Part shown: positions 40,133 to 48,590 of the stretch, one piece after another
Position numbering within the stretch: the first letter of the stretch is position 1
How the letters are laid out: each line of letters opens with the position of its first letter
From: Burkholderiales bacterium
GTDB lineage: Bacteria; Pseudomonadota; Gammaproteobacteria; Burkholderiales; Burkholderiaceae_C
Reading direction: 5' to 3'
DNA: 64,000 bases
NCBI GenBank assembly: GCA_016219375.1
Contig: JACRNC010000023.1
Coordinates: 124,001-188,000 of the forward strand
Notes under the pieces: model-generated
What the model was told of the DNA's origin: nothing
Databases searched by the model: none
What the model saw: the letters and a program-made list of their open reading frames with translations, nothing else
Made by a program: the position numbers and the translations under genes

Positions 40133-40296
40133 GGTGCTGCCGGGAGGCCGGCCGCGTGGAAAGCCCGATGGGCTTGCGCGGTGGCACAGGGACGCGATCC
40201 CTACAATCCCGCCGAAGTAGGTCGTCGCGCAGTATATCGGTCGGCCCAGTCCGACAAAGAGGGCCGCTGGGCCCAACTTCCCCCGGAATTCACCTC

Positions 40297-41571
40297 ATGT
40301 CCGTCGATTCGGCGCGATCCGGCGCCAACAAATCCACTGATCTGCCGGCATCGGCCGCAGATTTGCCCGTAACGGACGCCGTCCTGCACGCGCTCGCCGT
40401 CACCGAGCGAGGTTGTGACGAGCTGTTGCCGCGCGAGGACTGGCTGCGCAAGCTGGCGCGGTCGGCGGCCACCGGCGTGCCGCTGCGCGTCAAGCTGGGG
40501 CTGGACCCGACGGCGCCGGACATCCACCTGGGCCATACGGTGGTGCTGACCAAGCTGCGCCAGCTGCAGGACCTGGGCCACACGGTGATCTTCCTGATCG
40601 GCGACTTCACGTCGATGATCGGCGACCCGTCCGGGCGCAACACCACGCGGCCGCCGCTCACGCCCGAGCAGATCGCGGCCAATGCCCAGACCTACTACCA
40701 GCAGGCCAGCCTGGTGCTGGACCCGCAGAAGACCGAGATCCGCTACAACTCCGAGTGGTGCGACGCCCTGGGCGCGCGCGGCATGATCCAGCTGGCCAGC
40801 CGCTACACGGTGGCGCGGATGATGGAGCGCAACGACTTCCATGACCGCTTCCATGCCGGCACGCCGATCAGCGTGCACGAGTTCCTCTATCCGCTGATGC
40901 AGGGCTACGACTCGGTGGCGCTGAAGGCCGATCTGGAGCTGGGCGGCACCGACCAGAAGTTCAACCTGCTCATGGGCCGCCACCTGCAGGCGGAGTATGG
41001 CCAGGAGCCGCAGTGCATCCTGACCATGCCGCTGCTGGTGGGCCTGGACGGTGTCGAGAAGATGTCCAAGAGCAAGGGCAATTACATCGGCATCACCGAG
41101 CCGGCGGCGCAGATGTTCGCCAAGCTGATGAGCATCTCCGACGAGCTGATGTGGCGCTACTTCGACCTGCTCAGCCTCAAGCCGATCGACGAGGTGGCCG
41201 CGCTGCGCGCCGAATGCGCGGCCGGCCGCAACCCGCGCGATGCCAAGGTGGCGCTGGGCCGCGAGATCGTCACGCGCTTCCACGGCGCGCGGGCGGCTGA
41301 CGAGGCCGAGCAGGACTTCGTCAACCGCGCCCGCGGCGGCGTGCCGGACGACATCCCGGCGGTGGCGCTGGCCGGTGCGCCGCTGGCCATCGGCGCGCTG
41401 CTCAAGCAGGCCGGGCTGGTGCCGTCCACCAGCGAGGCGCTGCGCCTGATCGAGCAGGGCGGCGTCAAGATCGACGGCGCCACCGTCAGCGACCGCGGGC
41501 TGAAGGTGGAGGCCGGCACCTTCGTCGTGCAGGTGGGCAAGCGCAAGTTCGCGCGGGTGACGCTGGGCTGA
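40297..41571 (+). CDS. tyrS: Tyrosyl-tRNA synthetase
   Basis: The 424-residue class I synthetase has the HIGH-type motif HLGH (in [19 protein letters not shown]), the KMSKS motif in [13 protein letters not shown] and a C-terminal S4 domain. It is the TyrRZ-like bacterial form ([15 protein letters not shown]). The start at 40297 adds about 25 variable residues before the conserved part. A TACAAT at 40202-40207 may be its -10. Confidence 0.96.
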   Translation: MSVDSARSGANKSTDLPASAADLPVTDAVLHALAVTERGCDELLPREDWLRKLARSAATGVPLRVKLGLDPTAPDIHLGHTVVLTKLRQLQDLGHTVIFLIGDFTSMIGDPSGRNTTRPPLTPEQIAANAQTYYQQASLVLDPQKTEIRYNSEWCDALGARGMIQLASRYTVARMMERNDFHDRFHAGTPISVHEFLYPLMQGYDSVALKADLELGGTDQKFNLLMGRHLQAEYGQEPQCILTMPLLVGLDGVEKMSKSKGNYIGITEPAAQMFAKLMSISDELMWRYFDLLSLKPIDEVAALRAECAAGRNPRDAKVALGREIVTRFHGARAADEAEQDFVNRARGGVPDDIPAVALAGAPLAIGALLKQAGLVPSTSEALRLIEQGGVKIDGATVSDRGLKVEAGTFVVQVGKRKFARVTLG

Positions 41572-41595
41572 GGCCGGCGCCGCTGCGCCGAGGCC

Positions 41596-41664
41596 GCCGC
41601 TCCTGCCGCTCCTGCCGCTCCTGCCGCTCCTGCCGCTCCTGCCGCTCCTGCCGCTCCTGCCGCT
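41596..41664. repeat. Seven tandem 9-bp units (GCCGCTCCT) after tyrS
   Basis: Seven perfect copies occupy 41596-41658 with a partial eighth to 41664, starting 25 bp after the tyrS stop. No gene uses the tract. Perfect identity suggests recent slippage and probable length variation between strains. Confidence 0.95.
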
Positions 41665-41778
41665 GCGGCCTGCCCGGGCGCCATGCTGTTCATGCCTTCC
41701 CGGCCCTAAGTGGCCGTTAATCCGCCGGGCGCACCATCGACCATCGGCCGTCATGAAGGCCGGATGAAGGAGAGCGGC

Positions 41779-42570
41779 ATGGCTGCGATGGAACAGGCGG
41801 TGGGCCCGGTGGTGGGCAGCCGCAGGATGGTGGATGCGCCGACGCGGGTGCTGCATGCGGTGCTGGCGGTCAGCTTCTTCGGGGCATGGCTGAGCGCCGA
41901 GGCCGAGGGCTGGCGCACGCTGCATGTGACGCTGGGCTATACCGCCGGCGCGGCGGTGCTGCTGCGGCTGCTGTGGGCTGCCTTGGGGCCACGCCATGCG
42001 CGGCTGCTGCCCCGGCTGCGGCCGGCATGGACGCTGCCGGTGCAGGTGCTTGAGGCGGCGCGGGCCGGGCTCGGCCGGGCCCGGCCGGCCGGTGGGGTGT
42101 CGCCTGCTGCAGGCCCGGCCGGGGCAACCGGCGCGTCCGGGCTGCGGCTGCTCGGTGCCCTGCATGCGGCGACAGTGGCCGCGCTGCTCGGCGCCACCCT
42201 GCTGACGGTGGCCAGCGGCTGGCTGAACCTGCAGGGCGCTGGCGGCGAGGTGGCCGAGGAACTGCACGAGCTGCTGGGCAACGGCATGCTCGCGCTGGTG
42301 GGCCTGCACCTGGCCGGGCTGATCGCGGCCAGCGTGCATGCCGGCCACAACCGGCTGCTGGCCATGCTCACCGGCCGGCTGCCGGGCCGCGGGCCGGACC
42401 TGGTGCGGCGCAACCATGCCGGCATCGCGCTGGTGCTGTTGGCGACGGTGGCCGCGTTCTGGGGCTGGCGGGCGCTGCAGGCGCCCGATGAGATGGTGGT
42501 GGCCTACGAGCAGCAGCACGAGCACCACCACGGCGCAGGTGAGGCCGCCGCGCCTGGCGAGGAGGACTGA
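41779..42570 (+). CDS. Cytochrome b561-type membrane protein
   Basis: The 263-residue protein has four to five membrane segments with paired histidines suited to haem b (VLHAVLAVSFFGAWL, TLHVTLGYTAG, ALHAATVAALLG, LHELLGNGMLALVGLHLAG, SVHAGHNRLL). It resembles the Ni/Fe-hydrogenase cytochrome b / b561 group. The start at 41779 is set by the ribosome site AAGGAGAG 7 bp upstream. It ends in an acidic and His-rich tail (EQQHEHHHG), which could bind metal. It is first in an operon with the two-component system. Confidence 0.82.
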   Translation: MAAMEQAVGPVVGSRRMVDAPTRVLHAVLAVSFFGAWLSAEAEGWRTLHVTLGYTAGAAVLLRLLWAALGPRHARLLPRLRPAWTLPVQVLEAARAGLGRARPAGGVSPAAGPAGATGASGLRLLGALHAATVAALLGATLLTVASGWLNLQGAGGEVAEELHELLGNGMLALVGLHLAGLIAASVHAGHNRLLAMLTGRLPGRGPDLVRRNHAGIALVLLATVAAFWGWRALQAPDEMVVAYEQQHEHHHGAGEAAAPGEED

Positions 42571-42576
42571 AAACCC

Positions 42577-43251
42577 ATGCGCATCCTGCTGGCCGAGGAC
42601 GATCCGCTGCTGGGCGACGGCCTGCGCGCGGGCTTGATGCAGCGCGGCTTCCAGGTGGACTGGGTGCGCGACGGCGTGGCGGCCGAGCATGAGCTGGCCG
42701 CCACCGCCTACGCCGCGGCGGTGCTGGACCTGGGCCTGCCGCGGCAGGACGGCATGGCCGTGCTGCAGGCGGTGCGCCAGCGCGGCGTGCGCACGCCGGT
42801 GCTGGTGCTGACCGCGCGCGACGCGCTGCCGCAGCGGGTGGCGGGGCTGGATGCCGGCGCGGACGACTATGTGGTCAAGCCGGTGGACTTGAGCGAGCTG
42901 GCCGCCAGGCTGCGCGCGCTGGTGCGCCGGGCCAGCGGCGTCGCACAGGAGCGGCTGCAGTGCGGCGACGTGGTGCTGGATGCCGCGTCGCGCCAGGTCT
43001 GGCGCGGGGGCGAGGCGGTGAGCCTGTCCACGCGCGAGTTCGATCTGCTGCAGACGCTGATGCTCCACGCCGGCCGGGTGCTCACGCGCGAGCAGCTGGA
43101 GCAGCAGATCTACCGCTGGGGCGACGAGGTGGAGAGCAATGCCATCGAGGTGCACGTGCACCACCTGCGCCGCAAGCTGGGCGCGGGCCTCATCCAAACC
43201 GTGCGCGGCGTCGGCTATCTGGTGCCGCGGCCGGGCGGCGCGCCGGCATGA
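42577..43251 (+). CDS. OmpR-family response regulator
   Basis: The 224-residue protein has a receiver domain (acidic Glu7-Asp8-Asp9 pocket, phospho-acceptor Asp 51 in LDLGLP, Lys in VVKPVD) and a C-terminal winged helix (LSTREFDLLQTLM, VEVHVHHLRRKL-like end). It is of the QseB/PmrA type. It follows the cytochrome gene by 6 bp and overlaps the kinase gene by 4 bp, so it pairs with that kinase. Confidence 0.95.
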   Translation: MRILLAEDDPLLGDGLRAGLMQRGFQVDWVRDGVAAEHELAATAYAAAVLDLGLPRQDGMAVLQAVRQRGVRTPVLVLTARDALPQRVAGLDAGADDYVVKPVDLSELAARLRALVRRASGVAQERLQCGDVVLDAASRQVWRGGEAVSLSTREFDLLQTLMLHAGRVLTREQLEQQIYRWGDEVESNAIEVHVHHLRRKLGAGLIQTVRGVGYLVPRPGGAPA

Positions 43252-44642
43252 GTGCCGTGCGTCCAGCCCCTGCCGTGCGCCCGCGCAGCCTGCAGGCCCG
43301 CGTGCTGGCGGCCGTGCTGGGCGTGGTGGTGGCGGTGTGGCTGGTGGCGGCCGTGGCCGGCTGGGTGGATGTGCGCCATGAGCTCGACGAGCTGCTCGAC
43401 GGGCATCTGGCCCAGGATGCGGCCTGGCTGCTGGTGCATGCCGCGGATGACCCGGTCGTCGCCGGTGTGCATGGCTCGACCACGGTCGTGCCCGCGGCCA
43501 GCCGCGAGATGCGTCGCGTGGCCTACCAGGTGTGGCGCCAGGGCCGGCTGGTGGCGCGCTCGGATCAGGCGCCTGCCGAGCCGCTGTCCAGCCTGAGCCA
43601 GGGCTATGAGGACCGGCAGGTGGCGCGCACGCGGTGGCGGGTGTTCACCCTGTCGGACGGCCGCGGCACCACGGTGCAGGTGGGCGACCGCCTGTCGGCG
43701 CGCAACGAGATCGCCTACGCCGTGCTGCGCAGCGCGCTGTGGCCGCTGGCCCTGGCCCTGCCGGTGCTGGCCCTGCTGCTGTGGGGCGGTGTGCGCATTG
43801 CGCTGGCGCCGCTGCATCGGCTGGTCGAGGAGGTGGCGCGCCGTCGCGCCCTGATCGGGCAGCCGCAGGCGCAGCCCGCCCTGGCCGCCGAGCCGGCCAC
43901 GCGCGAGCTGCAGCCGCTGGTGGGCGCGCTCAACGAGCTCTTCGAGCGTGTAGCCGGCCTGCTGGAGGCCGAGCGTCGCTTCACCGCTGACGCCGCGCAT
44001 GAGCTGCGCACGCCGATCGCCGCCATCCGGGCGCAGGCTGAGGTGGCCCGTGCGGCCGCGGATGAGCCGCAGCGTGCGCGCGCGCTGGACGGCGTGCTCA
44101 GCGGCTGCGACCGCGCCGCGCGGCTGGTGGACCAGTTGCTGACCCTGGCCCGGCTGGAGGGCCAGGCCGAGCGGCCACGCCAGCCGGTGGACCTGGCCGC
44201 GCTGACGCGCACGGTGGCGGCCGATCTGGCGCCGCAGGCCTTGCAGCAGGGGCAGCAGCTCACGCTGGACGCCAGCGGGCCTTTCGTCATCGACGGCGAG
44301 CCCACGCTGCTGGGCGTGCTGCTGCGCAATCTGATGGACAACGCGCTGCGCTACAGCCCGCCGGGGGCCACCGTGGCGCTGCACGTGGGGCCGCAGGGCT
44401 GGAGCATCGAAGACAGCGGCCCCGGCCTGCAGCCGGCGGTGGCGCAGCGCCTGGGCGAGCGCTTCGTGCGCGGCGAGGGCCACGACGCCGCCGGCAGCGG
44501 CCTGGGCTGGTCCATCGTGCGGCGCATCGCGCGGGTGCACGCGCTGGCCGTGACGGCCGACGCCTCGCCCGCGCTGGGCGGGCTGCGCGTGCGGCTGCAG
44601 CCCGGGGCGACGTCACCTGTGGGCGAGACAATCCTTCCATGA
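43248..44642 (+). CDS. QseC/PmrB-type sensor histidine kinase
   Basis: The 464-residue kinase has two membrane helices (about 17-38 and 160-185) flanking a periplasmic sensor domain of about 120 residues, then HAMP, a HisKA box FTADAAHELRTPIAAIRAQ (His 251) and an HATPase domain (NLMDNALRYSPPG, EDSGPGL, GSGLGWSIV). The signal is unknown. Overlaps of 4 bp on both sides (ATGA) tie it to the response regulator and to the metal exporter gene, which suggests metal or redox sensing. Confidence 0.93.
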   Translation: MSAVRPAPAVRPRSLQARVLAAVLGVVVAVWLVAAVAGWVDVRHELDELLDGHLAQDAAWLLVHAADDPVVAGVHGSTTVVPAASREMRRVAYQVWRQGRLVARSDQAPAEPLSSLSQGYEDRQVARTRWRVFTLSDGRGTTVQVGDRLSARNEIAYAVLRSALWPLALALPVLALLLWGGVRIALAPLHRLVEEVARRRALIGQPQAQPALAAEPATRELQPLVGALNELFERVAGLLEAERRFTADAAHELRTPIAAIRAQAEVARAAADEPQRARALDGVLSGCDRAARLVDQLLTLARLEGQAERPRQPVDLAALTRTVAADLAPQALQQGQQLTLDASGPFVIDGEPTLLGVLLRNLMDNALRYSPPGATVALHVGPQGWSIEDSGPGLQPAVAQRLGERFVRGEGHDAAGSGLGWSIVRRIARVHALAVTADASPALGGLRVRLQPGATSPVGETILP

Positions 44643-45547
44643 CCGTGCGCCACTACCTGCAACTGTCCGTGGCCGCCGCGCTGGCGACCATCGCGCTCAA
44701 GACCCTGGCCTGGTGGCTGACTGACTCGGTGGGGCTGCTGTCCGACGCGCTGGAGTCCTTCGTCAACCTGGCCGCGGCGGTGTTCGGCCTGACGATGGTC
44801 ACCATCGCCCATGCGCCGGCCGACGATGGCCACCCCTATGGCCACAGCAAGGCCGAGTACTTCTCCAGTGGCTTCGAGGGCCTGCTGATCCTGGGCGCGG
44901 CCGGCGGCATCGCCTGGGCCGCGGTGGACCGGCTGCTGCATCCCCAGCCCATCACCCTTCCGGGCGTGGGCGTGGCGCTGTCGATGGTCAGCTCGGCCAT
45001 CAACGGGGGCGTGGCCTGGCTGCTGATGCGGGCCTCGCGCGAGCACCGCTCCATCGCGCTGGAGGCCGATGCGCGGCATCTGTATACCGACGTGTGGACC
45101 TCGGTGGTGCTGGGCGTGGGCATCCTCTTCGTGCCGGTGACCGGCTGGCTGTGGCTGGACCCGGTGATGGCGCTGCTGGTGGCGGCCAACATCTCGCGCG
45201 AGGCGTCGGGCCTGATCCGCCGCACGGTGGACGGGCTGATGGACCGCGCGCTGGAGCCGGCCGAGCAGCAGGCCATCGAGGCCGCGCTGCAGGCCCTGGC
45301 CCAGCCGGGCGTGCGCTTCGACGACCTGCGCACGCGCTCAGCGGCGCAGGCGCGCTTCTGCCAGTTGCACATGCACGTGCCCGAGGACTGGACGCTGGCC
45401 CATGCCGCGCAGCAGCGCGCCCAGGTCGAGCGCCGCCTGCACGAGGCGGTGCGCGGCCTGCAGGTCACGATCGAGCTGCTGCCCATGCATGTCGAGCCGA
45501 TACGGCCCGACGAGGCGGCACAAGATCGCGCGCGCCCTGCGGCCTGA
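44639..45547 (+). CDS. Cation diffusion facilitator family transporter
   Basis: The 302-residue protein has the CDF membrane domain of five to six helices (LLSDALESFVNLAAAVFGL with metal-site Asp, HPYGHSKAEYFSSG, and HRSIALEADARHLYTDVWTS) and a cytosolic C-terminal domain of about 90 residues. It would export a divalent metal such as Zn, Fe or Cd in exchange for protons. It is the last gene of the cytochrome-regulator-kinase unit, its ATG overlapping the kinase stop. Confidence 0.93.
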   Translation: MTVRHYLQLSVAAALATIALKTLAWWLTDSVGLLSDALESFVNLAAAVFGLTMVTIAHAPADDGHPYGHSKAEYFSSGFEGLLILGAAGGIAWAAVDRLLHPQPITLPGVGVALSMVSSAINGGVAWLLMRASREHRSIALEADARHLYTDVWTSVVLGVGILFVPVTGWLWLDPVMALLVAANISREASGLIRRTVDGLMDRALEPAEQQAIEAALQALAQPGVRFDDLRTRSAAQARFCQLHMHVPEDWTLAHAAQQRAQVERRLHEAVRGLQVTIELLPMHVEPIRPDEAAQDRARPAA

Positions 45548-45714
45548 CGGCGCGGCCGGGACCTCGCCGCATGAAGCCGCCCGCTGCCCGTCGCCATCGT
45601 CCCGGCCCTGCGGTGATCACCGCTGCCTGAACTGGCCCGGTGAACGCTCGCACGCTTGGCGTGGCGGGGATCTCGCCGGGAAGCCCGCCCTCCACTCATT
45701 GCGCCCTGCCCGCC

Positions 45715-46104
45715 ATGCCTCCCATGCCCCGCATCGTCCGCCTGGACCCGCCCGCCACCGCGCCGGTGATCGACCGCCCCCGGCCCGACCGGCTGGAAGC
45801 CGGCAACCCGCGGCGCGAGACCTGGGCGCTGTATGAGTCGCCGGTCGCCGCGGGGGCGCTCGCGCAGATCAGCGCCGGCATCTGGGCCTGCGAGGTGGGC
45901 CGATGGCGCATCGCCTTCGCGCCGGACAAGCACGAGGTCTTCTTCGTGCTGCAGGGCCGCGTGCGGCTGCATGACGCGCAGGGCGGCTGGACGGAGGTGG
46001 GGCCGGGCGAGTCGGCCGTGATCCCGGCCGGGTTCCAGGGCGCCTTCGAGGTGCTGGAGCCGGTGCGCAAGCACTTCGTGGTGGTCGACGGCGGCGGCGC
46101 TTGA
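45715..46104 (+). CDS. Cupin (DUF861-like) protein
   Basis: The 129-residue protein is a single cupin with WRIAFAPDKHEVFFVLQGRVRLHD and VGPGESAVIPAGFQGAFEVLEPVRKHFVV, matching the small DUF861/cupin_3 group related to ureidoglycine/ureidoglycolate enzymes. Activity is unknown. In-frame ATGs at 45640, 45715 and 45724 are possible; the conserved part begins near PRIVRLD, so 45715 or 45724 is likely. Confidence 0.78.
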   Translation: MPPMPRIVRLDPPATAPVIDRPRPDRLEAGNPRRETWALYESPVAAGALAQISAGIWACEVGRWRIAFAPDKHEVFFVLQGRVRLHDAQGGWTEVGPGESAVIPAGFQGAFEVLEPVRKHFVVVDGGGA

Positions 46105-46187
46105 CGCTCGCCGTGCTGATGCCTGCCACGGCGTTGCCGCGGGGCGGCCCGGCGCGGCGCATGGGGTGACGGGCGCCGCTGATGCGT

Positions 46188-46805
46188 TCAACCGCGCGGC
46201 GTGTCGCCGGCCGGTGGCCGGATCGCGCCGCGGCGGCCGGCCATCTCGTCGCCCATCTCGCGCAGGCGGCGCGGGGCGGACGCCTGCGCGGCCAGCGCGC
46301 GCTGGGCGGCGGGGAAGACGGTGTCGTGCTCGGCCGCCATGTGCGCCGGGTAGCCGTGGGCGAAGGCCGCGGCCTGCTGCGCGAAGGACTCGGCCTCGTG
46401 CGGGCCCAGGGCCGGGCGATCAGTGGCTTGCGCGATCTGCGTGAGCCCCTCGCGCACGCGCAGCCAGCGCTCGTGGAAGACGAGGTGGTCCTGCTGCAGC
46501 CGGTCGATGGCCGCGTCCACCGCCGGCTCGCGCAGCGTGCGCGCCAGCGGGAAGACATGGCGCTCCTCGTCGGCATGGTGCTCGGGTGCGGCGCGGTCGA
46601 AGTAGCGCATCACGTCGCGGGCCGCATCGCGCGCCTGTTCGTCGGCGACGAAGCCGCGCGCCTGCAGGTGGGCCAGCAGCCGCTGCAGCAGGCCCAGGCT
46701 GCGCTCCACCCGCTCATGGCAGGCCTCCAGCATCTCGAAGGGCTGGTCGTAGCCGGCAGCGGGCGCGGCAAAGCCGGGCAGGGCGGTGGAGGCGCGGGTG
46801 CTCAT
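46188..46805 (-). CDS. Hemerythrin HHE domain protein
   Basis: The 205-residue protein is a four-helix bundle with the expected metal ligands: FEMLEACHERVER, HHADEERHVFP, LQQDHLVFHERW and YPAHMAAEHDTVFP. It would hold a di-iron site for oxygen or NO/oxidative stress sensing. It converges with the cupin gene and lies just beyond urtE. The start at 46805 skips a 16-codon in-frame extension that has no conserved features. Confidence 0.9.
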   Translation of the reverse strand: MSTRASTALPGFAAPAAGYDQPFEMLEACHERVERSLGLLQRLLAHLQARGFVADEQARDAARDVMRYFDRAAPEHHADEERHVFPLARTLREPAVDAAIDRLQQDHLVFHERWLRVREGLTQIAQATDRPALGPHEAESFAQQAAAFAHGYPAHMAAEHDTVFPAAQRALAAQASAPRRLREMGDEMAGRRGAIRPPAGDTPRG

Positions 46806-46856
46806 GCGGCCATTGTGGGTGGCCGGGCTTGGCCGTTCCTTGAACGGGGGCAAGCC

Positions 46857-47561
46857 TCAGATCGACATGGCCTGGCGCACGCCGTCGGCCTCCATCGCGT
46901 CGCCGCGGCCGCTCCTGACCACCACGCCGCGCTCCATCACCAGGTACTGGTCGGCCAGCTCGGCGGCGAAGTCGTAGTACTGCTCGACCAGCACGATGGC
47001 CAGGCGCTTGCCATTCAGCCCCTCGTCGGCCAGCTGGCGGATGACGCGGCCGATGTCCTTGATGACCGAGGGCTGGATGCCTTCGGTCGGCTCATCCAGG
47101 ATCAGCAGCTTGGGGCCCGCGGCCAGGGCGCGGGCGATGGCCAGCTGCTGCTGCTGCCCGCCGGACAGGTCCCCGCCGCGGCGGCCCAGCATCTGCTTGA
47201 GCACCGGGAAGAGCTCGAACAGCCGCGGCGGGATGGGCGTGCCGCCGGGGCGGCTGGCCAGGCCCATGCGCAGGTTCTCTTCCACCGTGAGCCGGCCGAA
47301 GATCTCGCGGCCCTGCGGCACATAGCCGATGCCCCGCCGCACGCGCTCATAGGGCGTGAGCTTGTGGATGTCCTGCCCGTCCAGCGCGATGCGGCCGGTC
47401 TTGATGGCCACCAGGCCCATCAGGCTCTTGAGCAGCGTGGTCTTGCCCACGCCGTTGCGGCCGAGGACGACCGTGACCTCGCCCGCACGGGCCTCGAAGC
47501 CCACGTTGCGCAGGATGTGCGAGCCGCCGTAGTACTGGTTGATGCCTTCGACTTGGAGCAT
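46857..47561 (-). CDS. urtE: Urea ABC transporter ATP-binding protein UrtE
   Basis: UrtE is a LivF-type ATPase of 234 residues with Walker A GRNGVGKTT, the signature LSGGQQQQLAIARAL and Walker B LLILDEPTEGIQPS. The start MLQVEGINQYYGGSHIL matches the family; an open frame of 14 codons precedes it. It is the last gene of the leftward urt operon and is separated from urtD by a 132-bp gap carrying an intergenic repeat. Confidence 0.95.
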   Translation of the reverse strand: MLQVEGINQYYGGSHILRNVGFEARAGEVTVVLGRNGVGKTTLLKSLMGLVAIKTGRIALDGQDIHKLTPYERVRRGIGYVPQGREIFGRLTVEENLRMGLASRPGGTPIPPRLFELFPVLKQMLGRRGGDLSGGQQQQLAIARALAAGPKLLILDEPTEGIQPSVIKDIGRVIRQLADEGLNGKRLAIVLVEQYYDFAAELADQYLVMERGVVVRSGRGDAMEADGVRQAMSI

Positions 47562-47602
47562 GGTCTGTTCAGAGTCTTTCGCTGGGCGCAAGGTCGTTGT
47601 CA

Positions 47603-47693
47603 TGCCGCCAACGCATCAAGCGGACACCGCGGAGCCGGCTTTGCCGGGCCGCTGGTGTCGCCCCCTGGGGGGCGGCCGAAGGCCGTAGGGGGG
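47603..47693. repeat. Intergenic repeat, copy 1 (urtD-urtE gap)
   Basis: The copy shares an ordered series of blocks with 49791-49889: GCCGCC, ATCAAGCGG, CCGCGGA, CCGGCTT, GCCGGGCCGC, a C-run/G-run hairpin, and TAGGGGG at the end. It is dense in inverted repeats and non-coding. I recall similar elements as abundant in Comamonadaceae genomes. Confidence 0.75.
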
Positions 47694-48590
47694 TCATCGT
47701 CCAAGATACACCTCGATCACCTTGTCATTGCTCTGCACGTCATCCAGCGTGCCTTCGGCCAGCACGCTGCCTTCGTGCAGCACGGTGACCTTCTTGCGTG
47801 CGGCGTTGGCGCCGCCCCGGCTCAGCGTGCCGATGAAGCTCATGTCGTGCTCGACGACGACCAGCGAATGCCGGCCTTCCAGCGACAGGAAGAGCTCGGC
47901 CGTGCGCTCGGTCTCTTCATCGGTCATGCCGGCCACGGGCTCGTCGAGCAGCAGCAGCTGCGGGTCCTGCATCAGCAGCATGCCGATCTCCAGCCACTGC
48001 TTCTGCCCGTGCGACAGCAGGCCGGCGGTGCGCCGGGCCTGGTCCTTGAGGTGGATGAGCGCGAGCACCTCGCCGATGCGGTCGAGCTGCTCGCCGCTGA
48101 GCCGTGCCCACACGGCAGCCCGCGCGCGGCGGTCGGCCTTGAGCGCGAGCTCCAGGTTCTCGAACACCGTCAGCGGCTCGAAGACCGTGGGCTTCTGGAA
48201 CTTGCGGCCGATGCCGATGCGGGCGATGGCGTTCTCGCGCAGGCGCAGCAGGTCGATGGTGGAGCCGAAGAAGGCGCTGCCGCTGTCGGGCCGCGTCTTG
48301 CCGGTGATGACATCCATCATCGTGGTCTTGCCTGCGCCGTTGGGGCCGATGATGCAGCGCAGCTCGCCGGCGTCGATGGCGAGCGACAGGCGGTTGAGCG
48401 CCTTGAAGCCGTCGAAGCTCACCGAGATGTCGTCCAGGTACAGGATGGCGCCGTGGGCCACGTCCACCTGGCCGGGCTGCACCACGCGGCCATAGGCCGC
48501 TTCGCGTCCGCCGCTGCCGCCGGCCTGCTGGGCGCGTTGCTCGTGGGCTAGCCGGGCCTGCGTGCCGGCCTTCATCAGCTCGGGGGTCAT
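47694..48590 (-). CDS. urtD: Urea ABC transporter ATP-binding protein UrtD
   Basis: UrtD is a LivG-type ATPase of 298 residues. It has Walker A IGPNGAGKTTMMDVITGK, signature LLSHGQKQWLEIGML, Walker B LLLLDEPVAGMT and the family end KVIEVYLGR. A 45-residue N-terminal extension precedes LYLDDISVSFDGF. Between VEHDMSFIGTL and KVTVLHEGSVLAEG there are about eight extra residues (SRGGANAARK) compared with the usual short link. It overlaps urtC by 4 bp. Confidence 0.94.
   Translation of the reverse strand: MTPELMKAGTQARLAHEQRAQQAGGSGGREAAYGRVVQPGQVDVAHGAILYLDDISVSFDGFKALNRLSLAIDAGELRCIIGPNGAGKTTMMDVITGKTRPDSGSAFFGSTIDLLRLRENAIARIGIGRKFQKPTVFEPLTVFENLELALKADRRARAAVWARLSGEQLDRIGEVLALIHLKDQARRTAGLLSHGQKQWLEIGMLLMQDPQLLLLDEPVAGMTDEETERTAELFLSLEGRHSLVVVEHDMSFIGTLSRGGANAARKKVTVLHEGSVLAEGTLDDVQSNDKVIEVYLGR

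Noticed and set aside
41596..41664. The 9-bp repeat as a CRISPR array
   Set aside because: Units are contiguous without spacers and no cas gene is near.
40201..43197. A 998-codon leftward frame with Gly-Arg-Ser repeats
   Set aside because: It is the antisense of tyrS, the cytochrome gene and the regulator, and the Gly-Arg-Ser repeat is only the 9-bp tandem tract read in reverse.
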